A stretch of 64,000 nt of DNA from Aptenodytes patagonicus (GCF_965638725.1 NC_134949.1:39708151-39772150), one strand, 5' to 3'; counted from the first letter of the stretch, positions 13,101-34,869 are shown. Program-made: numbers and translations. Notes: generated from the letters alone by a model not told the origin.

Positions 13101-16100
13101 TAGTAACATTTGTTCAAATGCTGTGGTGATTGACATAGTCTAAATATAATAGATGTCTCTTAGAAGACCAGACATGCTGATTTGTGTTTAGAAAGGTCTT
13201 CCCATCCAAACCTCTGGAGCCGATTTTAGATTTCAGTATGCTTTGGACATCTTCTGCTATCTTATCAAAGTACATGTTTGATTTCACTTAACAGCAAAGT
13301 GAGTCTTAAGGTATGACAGGTTTCTCCAGAAAATGGCAAGCTTTGAAGATGCAGAGGAACCAAAGAGTGCGCTCTAAACAAGAACTAGAGTGATCTAAAG
13401 AAGATTCAAATAGACTCTTGTGGAGACTTGATTAAACAAGTTTAACCCTCACTAATTTGGTAACTCTGTACTAAAGATCTCGTCCATGTAATAGAAAGTG
13501 GTGTGGGAATGAGTGTGATTCAAATTCATTTGGTTAAAATTATTCAGCTTTTTGTGTGGGTGTCGTTGTGTCTATGAGCTCAGGCTTGCAAGCGTGGATT
13601 GCTTACCTTTGGGTTCCTGCTCATAATTGTCAGATTTTTCCCTCTCTTGGAAATTCCTAACCCATTAAATGATACTTTTTTGGGGCTAAGATGCGTCAGC
13701 TGCTCACAAAGCAGGTGCAGAACTACAGCAGTTCACAGTTTGGCATGTTAAGATAAGCCAACGTTTGTTTTAGTGATTTTTACTTTTTTTTTTAAATACC
13801 TTGGTCTGAAGCTTGCAATGACTTAGCAGTTGCCTCAGAAACAACCAAGTTGTATGTGTATCTGCATATGGGCAGAGGTGTGGAGGTCAACTTCTACACT
13901 TGTCATCTTCTAGTCAAGGTATGTTTGCGAGTTGGACGTTCCCTGAGATGCTACCATCTACCAGTGGCCCACGTTTTGGCCACTTCAATTAAACATTTCA
14001 GACCTTTTACAAACTTAACTTCATCAGTGGATTCAGCTAATGAAGCTGACTGTGAAAAGAAGCAGTTAAGGTTGCACCTCTATTATTGCAGAGGTAGCAA
14101 AACCATGTGGCAGAAGATGGTAGTTATTGTTGGGTGTTGGTGTATTCTTTTTTCAACTTAACCTCAGGACAGATGTCTCAAGCTTTAACAAAAGAACTGT
14201 TTGTGAAATTATGTCTAATTTGGGTGACTGAGTGATGTTTGCTGCTCACGTTCAAATACCATGTTTCTATTAGGGAAGTATTGATTGAGAGGTCAAAACA
14301 GACATGAGTTACAATTAGTTGGGACTTGGCTGGTATGGTTCATTTATCACAGAAGAACTCATTTTCTTCCTGTTAATGAATGTTAGTAGCTAGTATTCTT
14401 AATTTGCATAGAATCAGTGTCCTTTCAACAGATAAAACTTCTAATCTTAATTAAAATGACGTATGGGAATTTGTAAGACTGCTCTCAGGCTACCAACCTG
14501 ATGCGTAATAGAATTACGGTAAATCATACTATGGAAGGATACTTTGTATGTAAAGGGCCTACACCAGCCAGTCTTAAATGGCCAGTAACAAAAGATCATA
14601 TAATGAAGGAAATCTGTATATCTGTGCCTTGATGATGTGTTAGTAATCTAAACAAACCTGAACTGAAACCAAGCTTTTAATAATGAAGACAGTGGAAGTA
14701 ATGATACCTTGGTATGCAAGCTCTGGCATGGCCAGGGATGTATATGATGTGTGGGTTATAGAGAAAAATAGACAGGAGGGACAAAGATTCAGGTGGTATT
14801 GGAATTGCAGTTGAACTGAGCATTGCCTTATGTCAGTAGAAGGAAACCTGATACAAGGCTTTACTGGTTCAGCAGCCGCCAGCGTCACAATCGGAGTAGA
14901 GCTAGGATCGCCAGCTGTTAAGCAGGTAACACGTGGAATTTGAGGCTAGGTCTTGTTTCTGCAACAGAATTTAAGCTGCCTTTTTCCACAGAAGAGTATC
15001 TTAAGCCAACTGGCAAGTTTATTCTTGAAGTAACTTTCAAACTGCACGAGTGCATTTTTACAAGAGAAGTATCTTGACTCTGAAAATGTCCATGCCTTAC
15101 TTGTAGTCCTGCTGTTTTTAACGGTTTTTGTAGCTTGAAAGATAAAATTTACTGTAACAATTATGCGGAGAAACAAATGCTTATATCTGCTTTTAATTGG
15201 AAGGATGCATATCAGGTAAAGCATGTTGGGTATACCATGATGTGACAATCCATTAACTGATAAAAGTTTTAGAGCTAAATACTCATCTTTCTCTGCAACG
15301 ATAGTAGAGCCAAATTCACAGCAGTAAATTGCGGTCTCAGTTCTCAAAACTTGCTGTATGGTTGAATACTTAGCTTATGCCTACCGAGATATCATAATGT
15401 GGTAATTATACATTCTCTGAATTTAATATACTTGTAGTATTTTTAAAAAGCTGAGTAGTGTTCTTTATTTATTGTCTGCCTGGATTATCTTTGCAAGCAT
15501 AAAAAACACTTTCAATTCAGTTTCTTCAGGAATTCTGAGATCATCGTTTTAGCTGGAAGTCTGATGGGTAGAACATACACAAACAACTTCCATGGGGGAT
15601 GGTGACTATTTTACAGAAATAGGGAGAAAATGCAAAACCCTGGCAAACAGTCACCAAAAATAAGAATAAATCTGATAAATGTTACAAACTCCCAATTGAG
15701 GCTTAAATAGATTCTATAGCTTAGGTTTTTATAAGGGACTCCAAATTTGAATTGACAGATTTGAATTTTTGCAAAGTTGAAACTTGAACTCGGTAAGTGT
15801 TGAAGCATAGCATATTTTTTAGTAGCTTAAGAATGTTCATTACATCACTTGCTTTGAAATGACTTTTTATACTTTGTATGAAACTACTGCAAGTTGCACA
15901 TGCTTGTTAGTCTCTCACACTAGGAGGCTTTCATCTTGAGATATCAGTGGCTTCAAGCAGACCGTATTTCATCCTTAGAACATGCATTGTTTGTGTTCAG
16001 ATTTAAGATCTAGATGGGACTTAACTTTGACTTAAGGAAAAAAAAAATTCAGCTGTACTAATTATAGACAGTGGAACTAGTCTCACAAGGTAAGCTCACG

Positions 16101-19070
16101 TTAGCTGCTTTGCAGAAATTGTCCCTGTGTGCAGTATTAATCAAGGTAGCTACCTTCAATGAAAGGAGGGAAACTTGGTTAAGCTATCTCTGTGGATAAG
16201 TGTCCCCGTGGGCAGTTCAAGGAGCAGCTTAAACCTCGGTGCCCTGTTTGTGCTGCAGTAACTTGTTGTCGGGTCTCAGCCTTTTTCTCAGGTGGTCAGT
16301 ATGATTTCATGTCACTGGATAAGCTTAATCACCCAGACAGCTTTTTGAAAATCCTCTGAAGATTCTCTGGCATCAGTTAAAATATATGAACATAATTGAA
16401 GAAATATTTTTATCCAAGAAAAATTACTCTTATTATTGCCCAGAAGAACTAGCTGTCCAACTGACAAAATACCTGTTTGTCAAGACAAGAAGCTATCAAA
16501 ACCAGGTAAAAACTAGAAATAAAAATAGCTTCTAGGTTTGTTTACCGAACAGTTGACTCGCTTCCAAAGAGTCTGCATTAGTAATGAAATAGCTCTACTT
16601 CAGGAGTCTTGAGTATAAAATTCTTTAATTAGACCCGATCAGCTTTTCAGTGTATCTTGTCTTCAGAATTGATTTCTGAATAATGTTTTCTATAAATAAG
16701 TGTGAAAGTCAGCTCTGGAGTATTTTAATTTCTCTTTTGTAAGAGATACCACTTACCCTGCTGAGTAAGGATTATCTGAGTTGCTTTAATTCCTAAAGCA
16801 TCTAAAAGTTGGTGAAAATGAACAGGCTTCCATTTTGGGTTATGTTGTCAAGGTGCTGTTTAGACACTAGAATTATTCTTAAAAAGCAAAAACAAACCTC
16901 CTTGGAGTTGAGAGACAAGAATTTAGGACTTCCCCTTACATGTAAGTATTTGGGGAATATTAAGAACAGCACACATCCTCTCTAATTAGTTGCTTCCCTG
17001 AAGAAGGGGTTCTAAACCAAGAGACTCAAAACTTAGTGGAATCTGGATGGTACAGACAATTAGAAAGATTTAGGTTTGGCTGTCTGAGACTGCTCCAGTA
17101 CCAGAAGTGGGAAACATCTTGTCTGGGAAGACTTAATCCTCTGACCTTGGTTGGTCCTGTGACTGAACTAGAGCTATCTTTCCAAACGTCTGACCATTGC
17201 CGTCTTGTTCCATGTCAGGGCCAGTATCCCCTCTCTGAGAAGCAGGTTTTTCTTCCTTGCCTTTTTTCCCCTCCACTGCTAATTGTAAGCAGGTAAACCA
17301 GTCAGTTAATTTGCTTCATCTGTCATTCTAATGTTTGAAACTTTTTTTCTCATGCAAACAGTTGAGATTAATTTAGGAGGGCTATTCCCAGGGTGGTTCT
17401 AACAAAGTGTCTGTTCCAGAGAAGTAAATGTGCTGGGGCAGAAGCATTATGAAAGTTTTAGTGAATACACCACAACTTCATAATACAACCAAAATGTCAG
17501 GGTCTGAACAAGAATCATGGTGTCTGTAAAATGCTGAATAATCATGATCCCTTCTGAAAATGATAATGCTTCTGGGAGGGACTATTTGTTTAATTCCAGA
17601 CCTGAACAACTAGTTCACGTAAGCAAGTCTCGGGGATATCTTCAAGTAATGACTGTATTTAGTTCATGTCTTTGGCTTGGGGCCAAAGTTACAGTTACAG
17701 CTTCATTTGGCTTAATATCACTTGGAAAGATTGCATTATTAGCTTTCCCATTCCTCAGACAGGTAACAAAGTTGAATCAGAAACTGAAATTTGAAGCTGA
17801 AGGAGTTGAAAGAAAACTAGCGAACTAAATTCTACCAAAAAAAACCCCAAAACACTTTCATAAGTATGATATCAAGCCCAATTACCAATGGTGCTTGAAC
17901 CTTGATAAATTCTTCATTGCGTGGTTTCTTTTTGGGAAAGCTTTACAAGCAGTAAGTGTGCAGTTTCTTTATTCACTGCTAAAGTAGGGTTTCTTATTCC
18001 TCAACTTTCTTAGCATCATCACTTTGGTTTGCCTTTTTCTGGAGACAAACTTCAAGAAATTGCTCCAAGAAAATGTCCAGGAGGCACTTTTTCCTGGTTT
18101 ATCCGATAAGGGCAGAAGCTGAAAGCAAGTTCCATGTTCACAGTCCTTGACAGATGTGAAGCTTTTAAAAATACATTTCTAGTGTGTTGTCTTGTTTAAC
18201 CTTTCTTCCTTCTGTTCAAATGGTGTTTATTCAAAGATCTGCTCATCCTTCAAAGAGAATCTTTATTGGAAAAAGTGTCCATATGCATATATAGCTCTTG
18301 CTCCTCTAGTTTATCAAGTACTTTAATTTTAAGAAGGGTGCCATTCAGAAGTAGAATTAAGCAATTACTTTAATACACTACACTAATGCATTAATACATG
18401 CATTAATTAGAAAAAGTAATATGAACAAACTAACGATGTGGTGGTTTTATGGACTGTTATGTTTCAGGAAGTATGCAAGGCAGTTACTGAAGCGCCACTT
18501 GCAGTTAATGGATGCAATCTGAAAGTGAGCTCTGTACTTTCGAGAGATTGTATACTTGAGACAGCACTGGAATCCGGTTTATGTAAAAACACTATTTCTT
18601 GAAGAAGAGTAGCTTCCCTCGTTTTTCTCTTTCTAGCTAAATCTTGCATTAGACATCTCCAGAGTTCACAGTTATGTCAAATATCTGTGCATATAAATAC
18701 TTGACTCAGCTGTTCAAAGGCAGTACCTGCTGCAATTAAGAGGAAAAAAAGACTTTTTGCATGCTTCCAATCTTCTTGTTCTTTAGCACCTACTTAGAGA
18801 CCACAGTTGACAGTATTTTCCTGCCTAAAGATGGAGAAGCAGAAAAATGAAAAAGTAAAGGAAGTTGGCATTGCTCTCACTCCTTGCAGGTCTGTCACCT
18901 TAAAGGGTAGCTAACCTTCAAAGCAAAATTTCTCTCTTAAAATAGACTCCACTAAATGAAGAGGGATTCAAACAGGTTACTTGGTTTATTTGGTAGGAAT
19001 AAGTTTAAACTTACTTATATCTAATTGTTGGGTGATTTGGTGGATACTTCTCAGCAACTGTCCAATAAAT

Positions 19071-19091
19071 GGGGGGGGGGGGGGGGGGGGG
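19071..19091 (+). repeat. G21 homopolymer
   Basis: Twenty-one consecutive G residues lie in RAP1B intron 1 on the transcribed gene's sense strand, followed by GCGGTGGC-like sequence. The run could form a G-quadruplex in DNA or pre-mRNA. Exact length in an assembly is uncertain because homopolymers are error-prone. Confidence 0.9.
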
Positions 19092-22000
19092 CGGTGGCGT
19101 TGCTTATCTGTTAACTCAGTTATCGTAGTCTCTTCATTTCTGTTGTGCCCCTCTGAGTATATCCATTTTACAGCCCTGGGAGTACAGACAAATACTGTCG
19201 TTGGACTTAACCCTATCCTATTCTAGAAATGCTGGCCATGCTGTGATACAGCTGTAGCTTTAGAGTGCTAAGTTTTAGACAAGGAAACACGTAAACCTAA
19301 CTGTCTCCTTATTTGAATGACTGAGATAGTGTGATCTAATGATCCTTTTTCCTCCTTTCCAGTTAATACAATTGCTTTCTGATAGCTTTAGAACTGAAGG
19401 GTGTCATTGAAATGACTGGTTAATGCAGACTGCTGAAAATTATTCTTAAGGTGCTACACTGAGCTCTGTCTTGACTGTACAAATGTTTCATAATTACATA
19501 TTCTTCCAAAGTTCTTCCAGTAACTTCTTTTTCTTGAGGGTGGGAGGGGATGCCGATATGTGAAATGGAAGGCACAGACTTCATAAAGAGATATTGCATG
19601 CACTAAGTCCAGTATCTGTTTTAGAATGGCTAGAGAAGTGTGTTTTGGTTTGTTTGGTTTTTCTTCTCAGGCAGAAAAGGAAATCCACCAGAAGTTTGAG
19701 CCTCCATCTCAGGCTTTATAGTTTGCATCTCTTTCAACAGTTGAACTTTTTACTTTAATGTTTTGCTTGAAGCTTAATGGTTTCTGTTGTTTCAAATGCC
19801 ATCAGGTAACTGAAAGACAGGGTGCTTTATGGCTTAAACCTCCTCTTTTATACTTTGTCGTCTTCCTCCTCTGCCCCACTCGTTTGTCATAAATGAGTCA
19901 AAAGGAAATCGTGTTGGCAGTGGATGGAGCTGAATACAGTACTAGTTCCAGAGTCAAGCATTGTCAATCTGAAAAGTAAAGTACGAGCAAGATCGAGGTT
20001 TAGGATGTAAGCAGTCTGTACAACATGTGATACGGAAAAATAGGTTTGAGCTAGAGCAGAGTCGGGTCAGGCTAGTTGGGAATCACTGGAAAGTCAAGTT
20101 CAGGCAGGATCAGAACCCTAACTCAGTCTGGGGCACACTTGCAGCCAGTGGGCATACTGGTCAGTGAAAAAGTGCTTGCTAGGCCCTTATTCCAAATAGT
20201 GTGGCAGTCCGCAGTGTCCTAAAGCAGCTCCTAGCTTCCTGGGCTGGTGGTCTCTTAGTTGAGAGGGAGGCAAAGACCTGTAACCAGGCAAGTTTTCTTA
20301 GGAAAGTTCTCTTAGCTAGGAATTGAGTTTTTCTTTTCCATTAGAAAACAGTAAGAGGAAGGTGAAGTGACACCAGGACTGCTACTCAAAGCCAGTGGGG
20401 TGGTAGACCTACGTGGGAGCAGATGATAGAAGGTGCTTCTGCTGCATGCTGTGTTAGAGATGTCCAAGTTAGCTTTCTTAAAGCATTTTCGAGAATACAT
20501 TGGTTTGTGTTTCATTCCAAGATGTCATGGCCAGACCACCTGATGATACACCAGTGCGGAGATGCCAAGCTACCTCTATGCTGTATAGGTTTGTGTGTAT
20601 ATAAAGGATTGCTGTGTGCTCTCGGTGAGTTAAGGAGTAACTGTACAAATGACAAAACAGTTGTCACAGAGAGAGAGGAAGTTAGTACTTATATTACTTA
20701 TTGCCCGAGTTTGGAGGGAAGGTCAGAGAAATGTTTGAGTGTACTGCAGTCTGGCTTTTTCATGTCTTCAAAGATCTTTAAAAAAAAAAAAAAGCTTTTT
20801 GCTTAGGTGCTTCAGAGATTAAGAATATTGGCCAACCAAGCTGTAATAGTGTGTATATATATGCTTTAATTATGTACCACCACTTAAAGTAGTGAAGTCG
20901 GCTCCAGAGTGTTTTACAGCAATTGGATATTTAGGGCTGACCTTCCAAATCTGGATGCTGAAAGAAGCCTTGGCTTGCGTTAAATTCCTGAATCCCTGTT
21001 TGAGAGCCAAAATGGAATTGCCAGTCTCCCACTAAAACCAAGTTGATAGCCTCTTATTTCAGGAATTGGAATTTTCTTTAAGGAATTGTAGATCATTCAG
21101 TAAGAAAAAGTCACAAATAACTTAAAACACTAGGTAAAACAGGCATTTGGTAGCTGCTTCTATTACTTCTAAATTACTGTCAGCCTTCGTTATTGACATC
21201 TCCATATTTAGTTGCTAACTTCAGACTGAAGACTGAAAAATTCAGCTTAAACTGTTCTTTTCAAGACAGTGAAATTGCTGCAGTTCACCCAGATTACTGT
21301 ACTGGGATTTCCCCTACACCCACTACGTTTATGTCATTCTAGTGACACCTTTCCAAAAATAAAGGCATAACTGAATGTTTGTTTTAAAGAAATGACAGGT
21401 AGTGTAGTTATAGGCTTAACTTGTCACGAGTTTGAAAGGTGCATTGCAGTACAGTTAGAGACAATCCTTTTTCTTATTGTTTGCAGAAAGGCTGGACAAT
21501 TTACAGGTTTGTGGATCTAATTGAACATTTACAGTGGTACCAAATAGATTAAACTTGTGGTGTGCATGGTTCTGGTGGTCTATGTTTGCAAAAAATAGGT
21601 GTAGGGAAGGAAACATAGTTTTTAAAGTCAGGAGTGAAAAGATGTTATATTAGGTGTGAAAATCTCTGAAGAGTCTCAAAACTTACTGGTAACAGAAGCC
21701 TGTGGAGAGACCTGCTTTGCTGGGCATCAGGTCAGTATTTCCTTATGGCGCTCTCCTTGCATTCCTATTGCTTGCTTAAGGTGCAAGAAGTGGTTTAGGT
21801 AAGTTGAAAGATTGCTCATTATGTGTTTGCAAGAAAATTAAACAGGACCTGGCCTGTTGATTTCTCAAGTCTTCTGACAATGTGGAGTTAATCGGTGATG
21901 GCAAGGATGGACACTAACATGGAGGTGCTCTAATTTCTATGTAAATCATCTTAGCATTTTGTGCTAAACACCTAACAGATGGTGTCACTCCCAGAGATGC

Positions 22001-24272
22001 TGTGAGATTACTGGGGATGAGAGGGGTCTTTCTTACCTTGCTTCTGCTGCTTACCTTGTACAAGCACCTGTGTTGGATTCCCTGCACTTCCCCTCTCCCC
22101 CAACCCCCAAATTATTAGTCTGTTGGGAAGGGTTTCATCTTTCTGTGTGCATGGAGAGGGGAGAAAACAGGTAACTCAATCTCATAAGAGCTAGAGCCAG
22201 TAGAGGAGAGGAACTGAGACCTTCCTCCCAGGGCAGCAGCAACAGTCCTGTTGGCTCAGTTGCTAGCAGGACTGAGAGGTGTGTTTTCTTGAGCAGTATG
22301 ACCCAAAGACATGTCCCAAAATCTGTGGCCTTGTTTTGTTTTTGCTGGGTCAGTTTTCAACAAAGATGAGCAAGCAGATCTGACAGACTGCTGTAGGCAG
22401 CCACACTAGCTAGTGTGGAACAGGGGAACAGATCTAGCTTGTAGGAGAGGAATGGTCTCAAAAGAATATTTTAGTTGCTTCCAGTTATTCATGAAACTAC
22501 AGTCATTATAACTGTGGTTAGATATCTAGCAAAACATTAATCAACTTTCAGACTTAAGAAGGGAAAACTGACTTCTGGGATCCTGCTGTTCTTTTTGAGA
22601 AATAGTTTTGGGGTTTTTTTTGCTGGGAAGAGGTTGGTTTAATTTTCTTATACAAGTCTCTCTCTGTGATTCTTTGTTTAGCATTTAAGTGTTTCAGAAT
22701 GAGAAAATGTATGCTATCTCCTCTTGGATAATTGTTTCTTATCAATAGTAACTGTTAGCTTTACTATAGTAGGGTTTATTCAATATTTCTTTATGGGAGA
22801 ACAGTAATGAGGTAGAGGAAATACTATATCTGATGGTTTGCAGCATTTTATTGTAGCTGCATTAAGAGTTGATAGTTTGAAAATGGCCACTGTATTAAAA
22901 AAAAAAAAAATCTAAGCCCTTTTATCAAACCCTGCTTAGTGAACTGGATTGTGGTATCATGGTTGTACTTTCTGCGTATATATCAAACTTTGGGTCAGTA
23001 CATACAAACTTTGGATGTTATTTCAAGTAAATGACAATACAAATAAAGAGATGCTGTTGCCTAAAGAAGTTTCCCATTCTGTTTCTTTTTGTCAGCATGC
23101 TGATGCTTTCAGTTCTTCAGAGGAGACTGGAGACATTTCATGCATGTCAGCTCGTATGAACAAAATCATTTACACGTGTATATGTATATATATGAAATTA
23201 CAAAAACTTGTGTGATATGAAATAAGTTTGGAGGATGGATGAGGAGAGGATGTAGTAGCTGTGAAATTTAAGAGGCACTTTTAGAATTACTGTATCAGTA
23301 CCATAGGTAACAAACATTAGCAGCGGTTTACCCGATAAACCTATTCAATACTGTGAATGTAGTGGTTGTAAAACTGCAAGCTCTTTTAGGCATCTGTGTG
23401 GCTGTTGGGAATATCGGTTTTGGTCTGTTGTTGCAAAATACATAGTGCAAGCCACTTCTTGTGAGTGAATGAAAGATCTTGAGAAACCTGTGAAATACCT
23501 TAATGCTTGCTGTGACTATAGCTGAGAGGTGCCACAGACTTGTTTGCATGACTAGAAGAGATTTTGTAGGTTTCTGGAAAATGTTATGAGGTGAACACAC
23601 CTCACTGGATGGTATGCTAGAATCCAAGTAATTGGCCTATCAATTGGAGTAAATTAATTTCTATGCCTGATTCCTCCTTGCTGTAAATAAAGGAGATAAA
23701 TCCATCCAGAGGCCTCTGAGGAAGTGATACATGCACATGGGTGTGAGCAGTTCTTCCAGATACTTGTGCGCTTTTCTTTGAAACACCTGTGATATTTTGG
23801 CAAGATCATGATACTGAGGTCTTTATTACAGAGAGTCTTAATCTGTTCTTGCCTTTTCTCTAAATTACTGTTTCATGGGATATAAAAATCTCCATTTTAA
23901 AAACTTTCCAAATCTGTACTATTTTGACTATGAAATTAGGCTAGATCAAATAATGGTGGTTCTTTAAGTGTTAAAATTCCGGTAACAAGAAAACCTTGGA
24001 GGTACTTTATTTGTGCTAGATGAAAAAGTAGTATTGTTCAGCGGTTACTGTGTCTGGAATAAATATCTATAGTTTCCATATTATGTAATAATTCAAGTGA
24101 CATCCTGCTTACGTTATGCCTGGTTATAATGGTATATCTCCTGCATTTATCAGTTGATATCAATATATAATTGTTCATGTCTTGTTAAATATGCGATCTT
24201 ACAGTGGCTGTAGTAATGATAAAATAGTTGTCTTGCTGATCAAAAGGGTGAATAACTTGTTGTGTGTTTTAG

Positions 24273-24300
24273 GTATTGAGGGTGATTTATCTCTTGCATC
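24273..24300 (+). other. RAP1B: RAP1B exon 2, 5'UTR part
   Basis: Exon 2 starts after the acceptor TGTGTTTTAG. Twenty-eight leader bases precede the ATG, which has A at position -3, a favourable start context. Confidence 0.85.
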
Positions 24301-24357
24301 ATGCGTGAATACAAGCTAGTGGTTCTTGGTTCTGGAGGTGTTGGAAAGTCTGCTCTG
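24301..24357 (+). CDS. RAP1B: RAP1B coding exon 2 (residues 1-19)
   Basis: It begins with the start codon at 24301 and ends at CTG|GTAAGT. It encodes MREYKLVVLGSGGVGKSAL, which contains the complete P-loop that binds the nucleotide phosphates. Phase 0 at the 3' end. Confidence 0.97.
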
Positions 24358-28601
<4,244 letters not shown>

Positions 28602-28658
28602 CAAGTTGAAGTAGATGCACAACAGTGTATGCTTGAAATCTTAGATACTGCAGGAACG
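28602..28658 (+). CDS. RAP1B: RAP1B coding exon 4 (residues 43-61)
   Basis: It runs from TTGACAG| to ACG|GTATGT. It encodes residues 43-61 and ends inside the G3 motif DTAGT (57-61). Thr61 replaces the catalytic Gln61 of Ras, which is why Rap proteins need a dedicated RapGAP. Confidence 0.97.
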
Positions 28659-28808
28659 GTATGTAAAACCAACTTTCCTAAATACTGATGTACAGTGTTA
28701 AAACCATCAAAAGCTGTAGGGATGTAAATGATGACACGTTTCCTTACTCATTCTCTAAAGAGTAACTGTGGTTAGTGCATTGGATTAAAGGATGTTCTTC
28801 AACATACT

Positions 28809-28813
28809 AGTAT
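28809..28813 (+). repeat. Left target-site duplication of the LTR
   Basis: AGTAT immediately precedes the LTR's 5' TG and is repeated exactly after its 3' CA. Confidence 0.85.
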
Positions 28814-29406
28814 TGTCATGGTTTAACCTCAGCTGGCAACTAAGCCCCACACAGCCGCTCGCTCGCTCCCCCTTGGTGGCATGGGGGAGAGAACTGGAAG
28901 GGTAAAAGTGAGAAAACTTGTGGGTTGAGATAAAGACAGTTCAATAGGTAAAGCAAAAGCTGTACACGCAAGCAAAGCAAAACAAGGAATCCATTCACTC
29001 CTTCCCATCGTCAGGCAGGTGTTCAGTCATCTCCAGGAAAGCAGGGCTCCATCACGCCTAACGGTTACTTGGGAAGACAAAACGCCATCACTCCGAACAT
29101 CCCCCCCTTCCTTCTTCCCCCAGCTGTATATGCTGAGCATGACATCATATGGTATGGGATATCCCTTTGGTCAGTTGGGGTCAGCTATCCTGGCTGTGTC
29201 CCCTCCCAGCTTCTTGTGCACCCCCAGCCTACTTGCTGGTGGGGTGGGGTGAGAAGCAGAAAAGGCCTTGACCCTGTGTAAGCGCTGCTCAGCAGTGACT
29301 AAAACATCCCTGTGTTATCAACACTGTCTTCAGCACAAATCCAAAACACAGCCCCATCCTAGCTACTATGAAGAAAATTAACTCTACCCCAGCCGAAACC
29401 AGCACA
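28814..29406 (+). mobile_element. Solo LTR of an avian endogenous retrovirus
   Basis: This 593-bp element starts TGTCATGGTTTAACC and ends GAAACCAGCACA, giving the TG...CA ends of an LTR. It is flanked by a perfect 5-bp duplication, AGTAT. The sequence resembles an LTR I know as frequent in many bird genomes. Internally it has a TATA-like TGTATATG at 29125-29132 and a CRE/AP1-like TGACATCA at 29140-29147. No gag, pol or env sequence is attached, so it is a solo LTR left by recombination between two LTRs. A 5-bp duplication suits the ERVL class as a rule of thumb, but I cannot assign the family firmly. Confidence 0.88.
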
Positions 29407-29411
29407 AGTAT
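29407..29411 (+). repeat. Right target-site duplication of the LTR
   Basis: AGTAT directly follows the terminal CA and is identical to the copy at 28809-28813. Confidence 0.85.
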
Positions 29412-30676
29412 TTAAACAAAACTTGAGTATTGCAGGAGAAAATGAATTGCAAGTTTGCTGTGAGCTCATGTTCTGTAATAGGAGAAACACAAGATTGATA
29501 ATTTTAAGAGCTTGTGCTCCTGTTTTAAGTTTATATTGCCCAGAGGAAAATTTAGGCCCGATGGTTACTCGGGTTTGATTTTTGTTGCTGTAGAGAATAC
29601 GTGCTTTCTTCTCCTCTCCTTTTTTCTTTTGTGTGTGAAATGTACTCTGACATTGGGATAAAAATAGTATCGCTTTAGTCAGCTTATATGAACTCAAAGC
29701 GCAGGGTTTATGCTGACCCTTTGCATACTGGTCAGGTTTTTTGACTTGTTCCAAAATCAGTCAAATAAAAGCAGTCATTTCCTTTGATTCCAGTGAGCAC
29801 AAGCTCAAGATCGTTGGACTGTAGCATGTGTTCTCTGAACTATAATAGTAATCTGGTCCAATAATTTATTTAAATTCCATATTAGAGTAAGGCCATGTAA
29901 AACTACATGGAGTGGCTGTTCTCTCGAAATATACTGGGCTTTTCATCTGACATACAGCAAGGGACTTGGTGAGCGATTGATCAGTCACAAGATAGCCGAG
30001 TCACCAATGCGAGAAAGGCAAATGCTGTTCCACAGTCATACTGGTGAGAGTTTTCAAACAGGGAGAAGTCCTAATGCTGCTGTGCAGTGCACCAGCGAGT
30101 CTTCGTATGCAATACCATAGTTGTCATCAAAGTCTAGGAAATGTGACGAGTCTATTGAGTGTCTCCATCCTTTAGTCAATCTGCTTGAAAATGAAAGTAG
30201 AATTTAACATAGGGGAGTGCCTAGACTACAAAATGGAGGCTGAAAAGGGATGCATTTACTTTGTGATGCGTTTTAAAGAACGGTAGGGAGATGGGGAAAA
30301 AGTTGGTATGTAAGGAAGGATTCGGGAGGAATGTAACTTATGTAATCTACAGATTACACTGTACCTTCCACTGTGCCTCCTCTCTTTTGAAATTACTTCA
30401 GTTTCTGTGATTCTGCCCTCCCCCGCCCCCCAGGGTATAGCCCTTGGCAATATGTAGATATTGTTCAGCCACCCCAGATAATGTTCCAAACCAGATTTAT
30501 TTAAAAGTGGTTCAGTTTACTGTAATGCTTATAGTCAAATAGTAAAATATTGGTCACTTTAAAAAGGGGGGGAGGGCACAAATGCATTGTACTTGTGATC
30601 CATTTGTGACCTGAAGTATATTGCAGTTCGTGTAAGGAAAGTGCAAATTGAATGCAACATCTGTATCTTTTTTTAA

Positions 30677-34753
<4,077 letters not shown>

Positions 34754-34840
34754 ATCTTTTATGACCTTGTGCGACAAATTAACAGAAAAACTCCAGTGCC
34801 TGGAAAAGCACGCAAAAAGTCATCATGTCAGCTACTTTAA
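34754..34840 (+). CDS. RAP1B: RAP1B coding exon 7 (residues 157-184 and stop)
   Basis: It begins after TTCTCAG| with [10 protein letters not shown] and ends with [11 protein letters not shown] and TAA at 34838-34840. Cys181 of the CQLL box is the geranylgeranylation site. The KARKK basic stretch assists membrane binding, and Ser179/Ser180 form the PKA target region. Confidence 0.97.
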   Translation: MFYDLVRQINRKTPVPGKARKKSSCQLL

Positions 34841-34869
34841 TACATAGCTGTACTGTAGCTCTGAGCCAG
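34841..34869 (+). other. RAP1B: RAP1B exon 7, 3'UTR part
   Basis: Twenty-nine untranslated bases follow the stop before a donor CCAG|GTAAAC. The short distance matters for mRNA stability, because a junction less than about 50 bases after the stop normally does not trigger nonsense-mediated decay. Confidence 0.8.

Larger units (their letters stand above)
5394..24272 (+). other. RAP1B: RAP1B intron 1
   Basis: This intron of about 18.9 kb runs from the GTAGGT donor to a TTTTAG acceptor. Its first 700 bp belong to the CpG island. The rest is AT-rich and holds several homopolymer runs, including G21 at 19071-19091, a short GAGTGAATA-type repeat near 7069-7110, and a direct repeat of ATGCATTAAT at 18386-18407. 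No coding exon or mobile element was recognised inside it. Confidence 0.6.

Noticed and set aside
20030-20300. GTCAGGC/TTCAGGCAGG-like repetition in intron 1 as an interspersed repeat
   Set aside because: Only two or three loose copies and no boundaries or known family; not supportable by eye.
28814-29406. Full-length endogenous retrovirus
   Set aside because: The target-site duplications enclose only one LTR and no internal coding region, so it is a solo LTR.
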